NCBI RefSeq assembly: GCF_001866655.1 | Contig: NZ_MLYR01000008.1 | Location: forward strand, 1 to 64,000 | From: Bacillus sp. MUM 116 | GTDB taxonomy: Bacteria; Bacillota; Bacilli; Bacillales; Cytobacillaceae | Direction: 5' to 3' | Length of the DNA: 64,000 bases | In this document: positions 1 through 8,724 of the stretch, one piece after another | Layout of the letters: every line of letters begins with the position of its first letter | How positions within the stretch are numbered: position 1 is the stretch's first letter | Position numbers and translations under genes: made by a program | Notes under the pieces: model-generated | The model's input: the letters and a program-made list of their open reading frames with translations, nothing else | Told to the model about the DNA's origin: nothing | Databases searched by the model: none

Positions 1-78
1 AAAAGATGCCACGAAGCATTTAGTTATACGGGTTGATGAACTCATACGAAAAACAACAATCTATGCGAAAATAGCCTT
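1..78 (-). mobile_element. MITE copy A (partial, cut by window start)
   Basis: This is the reverse complement of the first half of the element seen in full at 7881-8049, 19561-19723 and 22916-23077. The recognisable parts are the TTTTCGCATAGATTGTTG end, the ACCCGTATAAC core and GCTTCGTGGCATC. Its terminal AGCC lies near 73-77 and is followed by AT-rich DNA. The other end is outside the window. Confidence 0.8.
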
Positions 79-109
79 AATAAAAACCGCAGCCTTGTGT
101 TTCCCTCTC

Positions 110-442
110 TTACACCTCATCCCTTTTCCGAAGAACGTAACAGCTCCCGTCATCAGCAAAAAACAAATATTCACCGTAGTTGATATTAAAATGAACATTC
201 TCTTTGTCGTACATGAGTTTTGTAACCTTTACAAATTTCTCTACCAGTTCACTTGCAGGATTGAAAATGATCTCCCAGCTATTTTGCGTTGTCACAAATC
301 CTTTCGGGTTACATTTTCTTTCAGGTTTTAATTCAGTGGTCCATGCCCCATTTAGCAGCACGGTATTCGCCGTAACCTTTGTTTTTCTATTTTGGATGGA
401 CCATACTTTCCGACAATTACAACGATGGATTTTGCTCTTCAT
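110..442 (-). CDS. Hypothetical protein, about 110 aa
   Basis: I do not recognise this protein. I place the start at the ATG at 442 (or the adjacent in-frame GTG), because AGAAGG lies 6-9 bases upstream; the longer open frame running to 574 has no ribosome site. The product starts MKSKIHRCNCRKVW, is basic at the N terminus with two closely spaced cysteines, and has a more acidic C-terminal half ending in FFADDGSCYVLRKRDEV. There is no signal peptide or membrane segment. It lies next to a MITE and reads away from a small membrane protein gene. Whether it is expressed cannot be judged, but its residue composition and ribosome site look genuine. Confidence 0.55.
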   Translation of the reverse strand: MKSKIHRCNCRKVWSIQNRKTKVTANTVLLNGAWTTELKPERKCNPKGFVTTQNSWEIIFNPASELVEKFVKVTKLMYDKENVHFNINYGEYLFFADDGSCYVLRKRDEV

Positions 443-584
443 CACCAAATACCTTCTTTCAAACAGAAAATGAAAAAACGTATCATGGTAATTGTATTCA
501 GCGAAAGTTTGGCCTATTTTTAAATCAACTCTCAAAAATAAAAAACTATTCCAATGTGGTCTATTAAAAAGCATTCTTTCCGCT

Positions 585-785
585 CTAAATTTCGTTATTT
601 TTTCTTACCGCTTTTAATAATTCATCAAGCTTTTCATTTCTTTCCCTGTCTAATATTGTCTTTTCATTCATAAACTTAATCACTTTTACGACGAAAAGAA
701 TTCCTAGGACGATTAGAACTAAATAAATGATAATCGGCAAAAAGCTAAATAAGACAAATATGCCGCTAGGCGCATCACTAAACAC
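585..785 (-). CDS. Small single-pass membrane protein (DUF4083-like)
   Basis: About 66 residues: a short N terminus (FSDAPSG), one long hydrophobic helix rich in I, L, V and F (residues about 8-37), then a charged tail that could form a short coiled coil (KTILDRERNEKLDELLKAVRK). The start is GTG at 785 (or TTG two codons upstream), because AGGGAGGG sits 5-8 bases before it; the upstream ATG at 818 would place that ribosome site inside the gene. The pattern of helix plus charged heptad-like tail matches the small DUF4083-type Bacillus proteins. This assignment comes from architecture, not from a diagnostic motif, and the function is unknown. Confidence 0.6.
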   Translation of the reverse strand: MFSDAPSGIFVLFSFLPIIIYLVLIVLGILFVVKVIKFMNEKTILDRERNEKLDELLKAVRKNNEI

Positions 786-950
786 CAAATATCCCTCCCT
801 AGTTTTAACATATATCACATTATACTTTATGTTTAGAAATGAAATGTCAGCATTTAAGGAAATTAATTTCTATTTGTAGGAAAAAATAGTAGAATAAGAT
901 GGACTCATCACATTATAAATATAGAAAAAATGATTTATGGGGGATATACC

Positions 951-1247
951 ATGTCATCTTCAAAAGTTCTGAAATGGGTTACAGGCGGCCTGGAAGCAAT
1001 TTTGGGTGTTCCGTTTCTGGGTGGAACCATTGTTCTTAGTCTTGCTTGGACTCCATTAGGGATCATGTTAGTTTTACATATCATTACACTCATTTTGGCA
1101 AAAAAAGAGGGAAGATCTGTTGCAGGAAGCATCCTCGGGATTGTGACTTCTTGCATTGCCTGGATTCCTCTTGTTGGAATGATTATGCATATCATTACCG
1201 CCATCGTCCTGATGGTCGACGCTGCAAAATCCTATCGACAGGCCTAA
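951..1247 (+). CDS. Small multi-pass membrane protein, unknown function
   Basis: 98 residues starting MSSSKVLKW. The GGGGGAT ribosome site 7 bases upstream favours the ATG at 951 over the longer frame. There are three hydrophobic segments (about 10-28, 32-50 and 60-88), the second and third separated by a polar AKKEGRS loop. The glycine-rich segments (GGLEAILGVPFLGG, GSILGIV) resemble DUF4190-like small membrane proteins, but I cannot place it in a family. It is monocistronic and followed directly by a strong hairpin terminator. Confidence 0.6.
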   Translation: MSSSKVLKWVTGGLEAILGVPFLGGTIVLSLAWTPLGIMLVLHIITLILAKKEGRSVAGSILGIVTSCIAWIPLVGMIMHIITAIVLMVDAAKSYRQA

Positions 1248-1257
1248 TTAGATGCAA

Positions 1258-1294
1258 AAAGCAGTTCCAGAAAGTATTGGAACTGCTTTATCTT
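1258..1294 (+). terminator. Rho-independent terminator
   Basis: A 12-bp perfect stem (AAAGCAGTTCCA / TGGAACTGCTTT) with an 8-base loop, followed by ATCTTTT, lies just after the stop codon of the small membrane protein gene. It may also serve the convergent gene that ends at 1296. Confidence 0.85.
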
Positions 1295-1295
1295 T

Positions 1296-1592
1296 TCAGG
1301 ATAAGTTTACTTTTTCGAAATGCTCAACTGTTGGGAATGGATCATAAAAATGATGTAATAGCTTTTTCCATTCTTGATATTCGTTGGATTCCCTGAATCC
1401 AATGGTATGGTCTTCTAATGTCTCCCATTTCACCGTTAATAAATATTTACCCTCTACTTCCAAGCAGCGCTGCAGTTCATGAGATATGTATCCTCCCATG
1501 GATGAAATAATCTTGGAAGCCTGGCGAAAAGTTCTCTCGAATTCCTGCTCCTTTCCCGGTTTCACCTGAAGCATGGCAGCTTCTAAAATCAT
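1296..1592 (-). CDS. Antibiotic biosynthesis monooxygenase (ABM) domain protein
   Basis: 98 residues forming a single dimeric alpha-beta barrel (ABM) domain: strand MILEAAMLQVKPGKEQEFERTF, helix, then YLLTVKWETLEDHTIGFRESNEYQEW and a C-terminal strand. Members with this layout include small cofactor-free monooxygenases and haem-degrading enzymes. No haem-specific residue pattern is evident, so the substrate is open. A strong GGGAGA ribosome site precedes the ATG. It is monocistronic and convergent with the small membrane gene, and the two share the intervening terminator. Confidence 0.8.
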   Translation of the reverse strand: MILEAAMLQVKPGKEQEFERTFRQASKIISSMGGYISHELQRCLEVEGKYLLTVKWETLEDHTIGFRESNEYQEWKKLLHHFYDPFPTVEHFEKVNLS

Positions 1593-1720
1593 GAAAATCT
1601 CCCTCTCTTATTATATTATCTTTACCTATTTGCTAATTTGTCGATCATTTTTAATTTCTACGAATGGTACATCCATAATATAGGAATTATAAGGATACTA
1701 AACCATCAGGAGAAATCTGC

Positions 1721-2233
1721 ATGATTGCCATCACCTATTCAGTTCTTTGGATCATTGCTGCCTTTAAGTTCGCCGACCGTAATTGGAAGCCCTATTATCC
1801 TACACTTCTTTTTGCGGCACTTGGAAATGCATTATATGAAGTAATTTGTTTTAAATATCAGCTCTGGAAAATGGAACCAAATGGATTGCCGGTTGCGATG
1901 ATTCCCATTTTATTACTAACCTTAATTGGAATGCCTTTTTCAACTTGGATTTACCTATCTAAATATCCTTTTGGAAAAGGACTTATCTCACAATCCCTGT
2001 ATATCGCTTTTTTTGTCGCCATATATACTTTGCTGGAATTTCTTTCGGTAAAAGGCGGTGCCATTACATACCACCATAACTGGAATTTATTTTGGTCTGT
2101 TTTATTCGTTATTGTTATGTTCAATATCCTTCGAATCCATTATCAAAAACCAGTGATCGCACTTATTCTATCTGTCATTTTTATTGCTTTTCTATGCTTA
2201 GTATTCGATGTCACATTAGATAAAATGAAATAA
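1721..2233 (+). CDS. CBO0543-like multi-pass membrane protein
   Basis: 170 residues with five or six hydrophobic helices spread over the whole length. A conserved-looking polar motif, FADRNWKPYYPTLLFAALGNALYE, lies near the N terminus, and H and Y residues (TYHHNWN) lie in a loop. This layout fits the CBO0543 family of Bacillus and Clostridium membrane proteins of unknown function. The start is supported by AGGAGA seven bases upstream. It is flanked by unrelated genes, so context gives no hint of its role. Confidence 0.65.
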   Translation: MIAITYSVLWIIAAFKFADRNWKPYYPTLLFAALGNALYEVICFKYQLWKMEPNGLPVAMIPILLLTLIGMPFSTWIYLSKYPFGKGLISQSLYIAFFVAIYTLLEFLSVKGGAITYHHNWNLFWSVLFVIVMFNILRIHYQKPVIALILSVIFIAFLCLVFDVTLDKMK

Positions 2234-2247
2234 AATCGAACACTTTT

Positions 2248-2457
2248 TTAAAAAGTAAGCTGATTCGCCTTCACAATGATACCGTCAAAATCGAAATCTG
2301 GCAGCCTTTCAAAACCAAGGCATTCATATAATCCCATTGCCCTTTCCATAAATTCTCCGGTATGAAGCCCAATGGATAGGTGTGCTCTAGCTATTTCTTT
2401 GCTGCTTAAAGGAGCACTCGGAATTGATTTCAGTAACAGCTCTTGTGTTGGTTTCAT
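2248..2457 (-). pseudogene. Truncated GNAT acetyltransferase (C-terminal remnant)
   Basis: The 69-codon frame ends with a typical GNAT C terminus: HTGEFMERAMGLYECLGF followed by ERLPDFDFDGIIVKANQLTF. This matches the last helix and strands that close the acetyl-CoA fold. A normal GNAT protein has about 150 residues, and here the acetyl-CoA-binding R/Q-x-x-G-x-G/A segment is absent. The first 30 codons (MKPTQELLLKSIPSAPLSSKE) look unrelated. The best ribosome site (GAGGTGA) feeds a different frame starting at ATGTCAAAAA. I read it as an internally deleted, probably dead gene. Confidence 0.6.
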
Positions 2458-2838
2458 TTTTTGACATTGACGTCACCTCTCAAGAATTGAATAATATTGC
2501 TTTTGCCTTTATTAAAACAAGTTTTTCAATAAGTTTAATCCATTTTAGACTTTTCAGCATTTTGAAGTCAATCAATCGGAATTGAATATTCTGAAATTAC
2601 ATAATACCTTATCATTGACTTCTTTGCTTAAGATACTTACCATAGTAGCAAATATTTTGGTTGAGGAGATGAGCACGCTATTGGAGACACTTTTCCTTTT
2701 TCCTATCTGATTTCCGCCCCAATGGCCACGACTGTTTTATTGTAAAGACTGTTCTTTGAAAAAGGGAATTATTTTAGTAGTGGCGAATATTATGTACAAT
2801 GGTAATCCAATATTTTAATAGAGGAAGGAGCAAATAAG
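2458..2838. other. 381-bp gap without an intact gene
   Basis: AT-rich DNA. A ribosome-site-like GAGGAG near 2664-2669 is followed by a short open stretch that stops after about 15 codons (LETLFLFPI, then TGA), which may be a degraded gene start. No clear terminator for the upstream genes and no convincing promoter were found. Confidence 0.4.
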
Positions 2839-3396
2839 TTGGACAAAACAGCATTAATCCTAGTTGATATCCAAAATGATTACTTTCCGGGAGGGAAAAT
2901 GCCACTCCATGAAACAGAAAAGGCTGCGAAAAATGCGCGGGCTATCTTAGATTACTTTCGTGAAAACAATCTCCCTCTTTTTCACATTCAGCACATTTTC
3001 AAAGATACACAAGCACCATTTTTTGCACCATACACAGAAGGGGTTCAGATTCATCAAAGTGTTGCACCATTAGAAAACGAAACTGTGATTATTAAGCATT
3101 TCCCAAACAGTTTTCTACATACCTCTTTAGAAGCAGAATTAAAAAGCATAGGGATCGAACATGTAATCATCGTTGGCATGATGAGTCATATGTGCATTGA
3201 TGCAACAAGTCGTGCAGCAGTTGACCTTGGCTTTAGTTGTACAGTCATTGAGGATGCATGTACATGCCCTGATCTTACCTTTAACAATAAAACCATTAAG
3301 GCAGAAGATGTCCATTCTGCATTTATGGCAGCGCTTGGAAGCTTATATGCTACGATCAAGACAACCGATGGTTTTCTTGTTAAGACAACCATCTAA
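2839..3396 (+). CDS. Cysteine hydrolase, isochorismatase family
   Basis: 185 residues with the full isochorismatase-like fold. The catalytic Asp is at residue 10 (LILVDIQNDYF), the Lys near 84 (VIIKHFPNSF) and the nucleophilic Cys near 118 (GMMSHMCIDATSRAA), with the expected cis-peptide-type VGMMSHMC turn. The family hydrolyses C-N or vinyl-ether bonds (nicotinamidase, ureidoacrylate amidohydrolase, isochorismatase). No residue seen here fixes the substrate, though the short form resembles YcaC/PncA-like amidohydrolases. The start is TTG, with AAGGAG eight bases upstream. It is monocistronic, with a strong terminator after it. Confidence 0.85.
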   Translation: MDKTALILVDIQNDYFPGGKMPLHETEKAAKNARAILDYFRENNLPLFHIQHIFKDTQAPFFAPYTEGVQIHQSVAPLENETVIIKHFPNSFLHTSLEAELKSIGIEHVIIVGMMSHMCIDATSRAAVDLGFSCTVIEDACTCPDLTFNNKTIKAEDVHSAFMAALGSLYATIKTTDGFLVKTTI

Positions 3397-3433
3397 TAAT
3401 GATTTTTCCATAGTAAAGTAGTACCAATTAATT

Positions 3434-3477
3434 GATTACGGCCACGAAAAACTCTGTTTCATGGCCGTAATCTTTTT
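3434..3477 (+). terminator. Rho-independent terminator
   Basis: GATTACGGCCA pairs with TGGCCGTAATC around a 17-base loop and is followed by TTTTT. It lies between the cysteine hydrolase gene and the convergent ger operon. Confidence 0.85.
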
Positions 3478-3502
3478 CTATTTCGGTGAAGACCAAACAC
3501 GG

Positions 3503-4639
3503 TTAATTAATAATTCCCGAATTCAACAGCTCAAATTGAAGGTTTACCTTAATCGGGATTTCTTTAATCGCTATATTTTTATATTTTTCCTCCCAAAGTC
3601 GATTATGATGGACCCTGATTTCTTCTTCAATTCCAAATCCATCACAATTCGCTTCTTGTAATTTCGATATCGTTTTTTTAGCCGTATTCGTTAAGCCTTT
3701 TTTTATTTCGTTATTAAGCTGTTTTAAAAGAAGCGGACTTGTTAAATGATTTTTAGGATATTCTCTAATCCGGTATTGGAGATTTATGGCTAAATTAGCG
3801 GTAACTGTATCATTTTTCACCTTTAATTTTGTTTTTGGCTGGGAATTGAGAATTTCAACATTGACATAATTCAATTGGTTTTGTTTATAACGATGCTGCG
3901 TTTTCACCGAGAAGGAAACCTTCTGTTTTATACCCCCACTGAGAAGTAAAAACATCTTTGATTCTGGAATTGTTATTTTTCCGGTCATTTTTTCATTATT
4001 AAAAAGCGCCATACCCACTGACTCTGCTCGATGACCCTTACTATGGATTTTAATCAGCGGTAGCAACGGGTCCTTTGTATGTTTTAGTAACAAAGGGCAG
4101 ACTGATTGAACATTATAGTCTGTATAAAAACCCGTTGCTACCCCGCTTTTTAAGAATTCATCATAATATCGTCCATTTAAATCAGCCTCTTCCTGTTTTA
4201 AGCGAATCGCATCCATTGCCTTTCCTTCAATAATAGCCACTTTTGCGCCAAGAGCACCTTTTGGATTCCGATAAATATTATCAAGTTCTTGATAGAGACC
4301 TTTTGCTGCAATCCCTTCTCCGAAAAGGATGACTTGAGTTTTCGAAGTGTCAATTCTTTCAGAAATTTTAAGATCCTCCTGTAACAGCGCATCTGCAGCA
4401 GTTTGCCCATTTGTGGTAAGAATGCTGCTTTTCGAAGAAGTTGTTGAGCTAGAAATTAAATTTCCTGAACTCCCTAGACTGATTGGGTACGAGGTAGTAG
4501 CAACTACTTCCCCCTTTGGGCCAACATCATATCCAATTAGCAAAATTATTTTTTGCTCTTTCAAAAGCCGCTGATCCCAACAGCCTGTTAAGAAAAACGG
4601 AATACATAATACCATAAACCATCTAATTGTTATTTGCAT
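3503..4639 (-). CDS. Ger(x)C-type spore germination lipoprotein (GerAC family)
   Basis: 378 residues. It has a lipoprotein signal peptide with lipobox LTGC at residues 16-19 (CIPFFLTGCWDQ), then the typical WDQRLLKEQ start of the mature GerC protein and the three-domain Ger(x)C body (DTSKTQVILFGEGIAAKG; LSGGIKQKVSFSV). The start is the ATG at 4639, because AAGGG lies eight bases before it. The lipoprotein is the outer-surface subunit of a nutrient germinant receptor in the spore inner membrane. It is the last gene of an A-B-C operon and overlaps the upstream B gene by 17 bases. The germinant cannot be deduced. Confidence 0.95.
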   Translation of the reverse strand: MQITIRWFMVLCIPFFLTGCWDQRLLKEQKIILLIGYDVGPKGEVVATTSYPISLGSSGNLISSSTTSSKSSILTTNGQTAADALLQEDLKISERIDTSKTQVILFGEGIAAKGLYQELDNIYRNPKGALGAKVAIIEGKAMDAIRLKQEEADLNGRYYDEFLKSGVATGFYTDYNVQSVCPLLLKHTKDPLLPLIKIHSKGHRAESVGMALFNNEKMTGKITIPESKMFLLLSGGIKQKVSFSVKTQHRYKQNQLNYVNVEILNSQPKTKLKVKNDTVTANLAINLQYRIREYPKNHLTSPLLLKQLNNEIKKGLTNTAKKTISKLQEANCDGFGIEEEIRVHHNRLWEEKYKNIAIKEIPIKVNLQFELLNSGIIN

Positions 4640-5729
4640 TAAATACACCCTTCTGCCGCTTTCTAAATAAAAGGGAAATGATTAAAAGAGATATAGGAAC
4701 AGCCATTAAAAAGATGAAACCAACATAGGTAGTGAACTGCGTTAATTTTTCTATCGCTTTTTGATTATTAAAGAATAGAGCAAAAGTAAAACAAATGATG
4801 GCTGATAAATAAACGAAAGACTTTCTATTCACTTTCTTTATTAAAAAAGCACCTGCTAACGATGCACCGTAAAGGTAGCTTATATAGGATGTCCCCACCA
4901 AAATAATCCACAGAGAAATAAGGATTAAATCAGGTCTTTCGATAATTTTAAAAGTAAAAGATTTTAAAAGATAAAGGACAGGCTCTGGGAACAGCATCAT
5001 TTCGTCATTACTAAAGTAAATTAAGCAGACAAAGGTTAGGAATGAATATAGTAGGGTGACAAATAAATTGGCCAATGTAACGGCTTTTACCCGCTCCTTT
5101 CCTGTTGCCATAACAAAAGGTGATACAATCAGAAACATTTCCATCCCCTGCCATGCTAATGTGACATGTGAAGCTCCTTTTATAATGTTCAAAATTCCTG
5201 AATGACCAATCGGCATGATATAGTGGATATTTCCATCTCTAAAAGCAATTGGAGCAATAACTATAAAAGCGAATAAAACAAAAGTAGCGATAAAATAAAA
5301 CCTGGCAATTACCTTAAGATTTTCAACCGCCATGTATATTCCGATGGAACACATCAAAATTAGGATCACCCAATAAGGAGTATAAATTAACATCCATTTT
5401 TTTATAATGTAGACAAATAAAATCAGAATGGTGGAGCCGGTTAATAAGAAATAGACAGCATAAAAAAGGGTTAAGCATTTCCCCAAAACTTTCCCCAAAA
5501 TGGATTGCATGATTTGAAATAAATGCTGCTTAGGGAACCGATTACATAAAATCAGATAGAAAATAGCAAGAACCTCCATCACAAGGCCTGTAAGAAGAAG
5601 CGATATCCAGCTATCTCCTTTTGCAAATTTGTGAATGTCGTATGGTAACGAAAGAAATGCAACCCCTATTTGAGTCTGTATTAAAAAGGTAACGAGTTGA
5701 AGCTTTGTCATTTGATTTTCATTTTTCAT
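4623..5729 (-). CDS. GerAB-type germination permease subunit
   Basis: 368 residues and ten hydrophobic helices of the GerAB/Spore_permease family (a branch of the APC amino-acid transporters). Typical features are the N-terminal TKLQLVTFLIQTQIGVAFLSLPYD, the SWISLLLTGL segment and WQGMEMFLIVSPF in the middle. In known receptors this subunit forms the germinant-binding pocket. It overlaps gerA-like upstream by 11 bases and the lipoprotein gene downstream by 17, so the three are almost surely translated as one unit. Forespore expression is expected for the family, but I could not see a convincing sigma-G promoter. Confidence 0.95.
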   Translation of the reverse strand: MKNENQMTKLQLVTFLIQTQIGVAFLSLPYDIHKFAKGDSWISLLLTGLVMEVLAIFYLILCNRFPKQHLFQIMQSILGKVLGKCLTLFYAVYFLLTGSTILILFVYIIKKWMLIYTPYWVILILMCSIGIYMAVENLKVIARFYFIATFVLFAFIVIAPIAFRDGNIHYIMPIGHSGILNIIKGASHVTLAWQGMEMFLIVSPFVMATGKERVKAVTLANLFVTLLYSFLTFVCLIYFSNDEMMLFPEPVLYLLKSFTFKIIERPDLILISLWIILVGTSYISYLYGASLAGAFLIKKVNRKSFVYLSAIICFTFALFFNNQKAIEKLTQFTTYVGFIFLMAVPISLLIISLLFRKRQKGVFNANNN

Positions 5730-7218
5730 TTTTTTCCCATCTTCTCGGTTTATATAGTCGTTTTTTATTTTTAACTAGTAACTCTCTTGGCCGGAACTTT
5801 AAAAGCCAAATTGGAAATCGAATGATGGCATCCTTCATCCCTTGTACATTAAACGGAGCAACAGGAGTAAAATACGGTGTTCCAAGTGACTCAAGTTTAC
5901 AAAGGTGACCAACGATAAACATTAAAGAAAAGATGATTCCGACAAAACCAAAGGTAGCAGCAGAAAGCATAATTGGAAAGGTTAACAGCCGGACTGTATT
6001 ACTCATTTCATAGGATGCGATCGTAAAGGATGATATAGACGTAAGGGCAATCACAATAACCATAATATTTGAAACTAATCCTGCAGAAACAATTGCATCC
6101 CCGATGATGAGACCACCGACAATCCCAATTGTTTGTCCTATTGGTGATGGCAGGCGAATTCCTGCTTCTCTGATTAATTCAATCGTGAACGCCATAATCA
6201 TTGCCTCGATTAAAGGTGGAAATGGAATGTTCTCTACCGAGTTTTTTACAAGAACTAAAATTTCATTCGGGATAATTTCAAAATGGAAGCCGATAATTGC
6301 AATATATAAAGCTGGTAATAGAAGTGAAAGAAAAAAGCTCGTCACTCTTAAAAGCCGAAAAGTAGAGCCTGTTAAAATTCGGCTGTTGTAATCATCCGAC
6401 GTTTGAAAGAAGGAGAAAAATGATACGGGAAGAACTAGAACATCACAGCTTCCTTCAGACATTAAGATGATTCTCCCTTCCATTAATTGGGCAATGGCCC
6501 GGTCTGGTCTTTCCGTAAAAAGTATATGTGGAAACGGAGAAAATGGCTGATCCTCAATTATCTCTTCTAAGTACCCGGGGCTAAAAATCATGTCTGTAGA
6601 TAGTGTTTGAAGTCTTTCTTCAAGTCTCTTTACTAACGAAAGGTTTGCTATACCTTCCATATAGACAACGGCTATTTGCGTGTTCGTATATTGACCGGTA
6701 CGGTGATAATTAATTCTAAGATGTTTACTCTGAATCGCTTGCCTGATAAAGCCTAAATTTGTCGATAAACTTTCAACAAATCCAATATGTGATCCCCTTA
6801 CCGTTTTTTCACTGTCGGGTTCCTTGGGGCTTCGTGATAAGTCTTTCTTTGTATTAAATGAAAAGAGATCATCCTCTCCTTGAACGATCAAAATTGTTTT
6901 TCCTTGTAACAATGCATTTATGGTTTCTTCAAGCATAATCTTACTTTTTGTTTCAGCAGTATATGGAATGTCACCAAAGTCTAATTCTGGATTTTTACTT
7001 AAAGGAACTAAGATACTTTCCTGGATTTTCTCCGAATCGGAAAGGGTTTCTAAATAGAAAAGAATTCCTTTCTCCTCTTGATATAAAATAGGAAGCATGA
7101 ACAAATCCTCTGTGTTTCCGAAAGCATTCTTAATAAACTCTGCACGGGACTCGAATGCAGAGTTTCCGATGTCTGAAGGCTGTTCATTTAGTTCATGTTT
7201 AAATAAAGGTTTTTTCAT
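5719..7218 (-). CDS. GerAA-type germination receptor subunit
   Basis: 499 residues of the GerA family: a large soluble N-terminal part (about 1-280) with TGQYTNTQIAVVYMEGIAN and the conserved FTERPDRAIAQLMEGRI, then membrane segments from about 290 to 450 (LRVTSFFLSLLLPALYIA; AFTIELIREAGIRLPSPIGQTIGIVGGLIIG) and a basic tail. The PSPIGQT and G-rich segments are diagnostic. It is the first gene of the operon, with AGGAG before the ATG. Upstream DNA holds no unambiguous sigma-G element; the best resemblance is too weak to claim. Confidence 0.95.
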   Translation of the reverse strand: MKKPLFKHELNEQPSDIGNSAFESRAEFIKNAFGNTEDLFMLPILYQEEKGILFYLETLSDSEKIQESILVPLSKNPELDFGDIPYTAETKSKIMLEETINALLQGKTILIVQGEDDLFSFNTKKDLSRSPKEPDSEKTVRGSHIGFVESLSTNLGFIRQAIQSKHLRINYHRTGQYTNTQIAVVYMEGIANLSLVKRLEERLQTLSTDMIFSPGYLEEIIEDQPFSPFPHILFTERPDRAIAQLMEGRIILMSEGSCDVLVLPVSFFSFFQTSDDYNSRILTGSTFRLLRVTSFFLSLLLPALYIAIIGFHFEIIPNEILVLVKNSVENIPFPPLIEAMIMAFTIELIREAGIRLPSPIGQTIGIVGGLIIGDAIVSAGLVSNIMVIVIALTSISSFTIASYEMSNTVRLLTFPIMLSAATFGFVGIIFSLMFIVGHLCKLESLGTPYFTPVAPFNVQGMKDAIIRFPIWLLKFRPRELLVKNKKRLYKPRRWEKNEK

Positions 7219-7292
7219 AAATGAACTCCTATGCTTAAAATGTTCATTTTATGTTCTGCAAAAATTCCAAACTTATCCCTAGAAATGAAAAA

Positions 7293-7323
7293 GAACCCCG
7301 AATTAGGTTATTCTGGGTCCTTT
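7293..7323 (-). terminator. Terminator after the ferritin-like gene
   Basis: On the minus strand GGACCCAGAAT pairs imperfectly with ATTCGGGGTTC and is followed by TTTTTC, directly after the stop of the gene at 7330-7770 and before the ger operon start. Confidence 0.65.
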
Positions 7324-7329
7324 CGACTG

Positions 7330-7770
7330 TTATTTATGTTTAGTAAAATAGTAAAGAAACCAAACTGCATGGTTTTGCTCGTCTGCGGCAGCTCTCCGAA
7401 ATACTTCTTTTATATGCTCTGTTGTAGCGGCATCGGCAATTTCCATATAAAAATCAACCGTTTTTTGTTCATCTTTTAGCGCAAATTCTAATCCGTCTAA
7501 ATAAGCAGCAGGACACTCCTCTACAATCTTCGGCTGCGGCTGCCTCCCAGTGAGACTCATATACACCTGCTGAAATTGTTGAAAATGCTTCATTTCATCC
7601 TGCCTAATTTCAAGGATTCGCTGCCGTTCTTCCTCATTTTTAGCCATATTTGCTAATTTCGAATAACAATTGATTGCACTATATTCACCATTTACTGCCT
7701 TTTCAACATCACTGACCAAGTTGTTCGGTTGTCTAAAAAGAGCATCATGATAATTTGTATACGGATACAT
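7330..7770 (-). CDS. Ferritin-like domain protein
   Basis: 146 residues, four-helix-bundle ferritin-like fold. There are two iron-ligand-type motifs: EYSAINCYSKLA with EIRQDEMKHFQQF in the first helix pair, and FALKDEQKTVDFYMEIA with RAAADEQNHAVWF in the second. The E and ExxH spacing matches rubrerythrin/ferritin-like di-iron proteins found widely in Bacillus (often spore- or stress-associated). No rubredoxin domain is present. The start is supported by GGGAGGG eight bases upstream. It is monocistronic. Metal binding is inferred from the motifs only. Confidence 0.8.
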   Translation of the reverse strand: MYPYTNYHDALFRQPNNLVSDVEKAVNGEYSAINCYSKLANMAKNEEERQRILEIRQDEMKHFQQFQQVYMSLTGRQPQPKIVEECPAAYLDGLEFALKDEQKTVDFYMEIADAATTEHIKEVFRRAAADEQNHAVWFLYYFTKHK

Positions 7771-7880
7771 CCCATACCCTCCCGGTTTTATTCATACTAT
7801 CCTATGGAAAAGTGAGATACTGGGTGCAAAATACAAATTTCTTTACTCTAAAAATCCACCTTTCTTAACTTTGATTTATC

Positions 7881-8049
7881 AAAGGCTATTTTCGCATAGA
7901 TTGTTGTTTTTCGTATAAGTTCATCAACCCGTATAACAAGATGCTTCGTGGCATCTTTTCGTAAGAACATTTGCGAAAACTGCCTAGAAATTTAAGTATT
8001 TGGCCCTTATTAAGGTCCAAAAGCAACAAAGTTTACGAAAAGAGCCTTT
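7881..8049 (+). mobile_element. MITE copy B, about 169 bp
   Basis: Full copy with terminal inverted repeats AAAGGCTATTTTCG and (reversed) AAAGGCTCTTTTCG. The flanks TTTATCAAA and TTTTCAAAA look like a decayed 9-bp duplication. It carries no coding capacity. The right end overlaps the last codons and stop of the hydrolase pseudogene on the opposite strand (8033-8050). Confidence 0.85.
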
Positions 8050-8704
8050 TCAAAAAATCCTCCACCTGTTTAATCACTTCTTTTAATGCTTCTATCGAGG
8101 CAAACATATCGCCGGTTATTTCTAAACTATGATTTGCTTGAGGAATTATACAGGTACTAACAAGAGAATTATTTTTCAATGAGGAAATTCGTTCTTTGTC
8201 GTAATGGCGGTCCTGATCGCCAATGACACAAAGTGAAGGGCGGTCAGTATTCATCATCGCCTCATATACCGCATCTCTTTTAACCAGTGGCGTCAACCAA
8301 ATCCCAAAAGTATTCCCGCTCACTCTTTTCTCCACCCATTCTTTTACCATTGGAATCGTTCCGATCGATTTGCCCAAAACAAAAAACTGTTTATACTTCG
8401 AAGCTTTTAAGACTTTATCCAAAACAGCTAACACATCATCATACATCGACTGTTCCTGTTCCGTATCGGTAAGCTTATTAAACTGTTCATTTTTAGCAAA
8501 CTGATAATTAATATGTAAAACATCTATTTGATGATTCAAAAATAACCCCGTTGCATAATGAAAAAGCGGCTGCTAGGTTGTATAGCCGAGACCCGGAAGC
8601 ATGATACAGATACTGCTATTAGGTTCCTTACTGCGAATCCACGTATATGGAAGGGTGGAATATTCATTTCTTACAACCTGGTCTTCGATTATTTGATACA
8701 CCAT
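8033..8704 (-). pseudogene. Alpha/beta hydrolase with in-frame amber codon
   Basis: Read from the ATG at 8704 (GGAG six bases upstream, 20 bases after the MOSC gene stop), the frame begins MVYQIIEDQVVRNEYST, reaches IMLPGLGYTT and then meets TAG at 8573-8575 where a codon such as CAG would continue into QPLFHYATGLFLNHQIDVLH. Downstream it stays in frame to the end, with nucleophile elbow LGKSIGT, acid region CVIGDQDRHYD and catalytic His in ANHSLE. Thus one nonsense change splits an otherwise complete gene of about 223 codons. The last codons (KRLFS, stop) come from MITE copy B, so the native C terminus may also be altered. A distal 168-codon piece remains open but lacks the oxyanion-hole segment. 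Confidence 0.85.
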
Positions 8705-8724
8705 CTTCACTCCGTTCGTTTACC

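Noticed and set aside
7219-7290. Sigma-G promoter for the ger operon
   Set aside because: Only a partial match (GGATAA and CATAAAA with 19-base spacing); not good enough to call.
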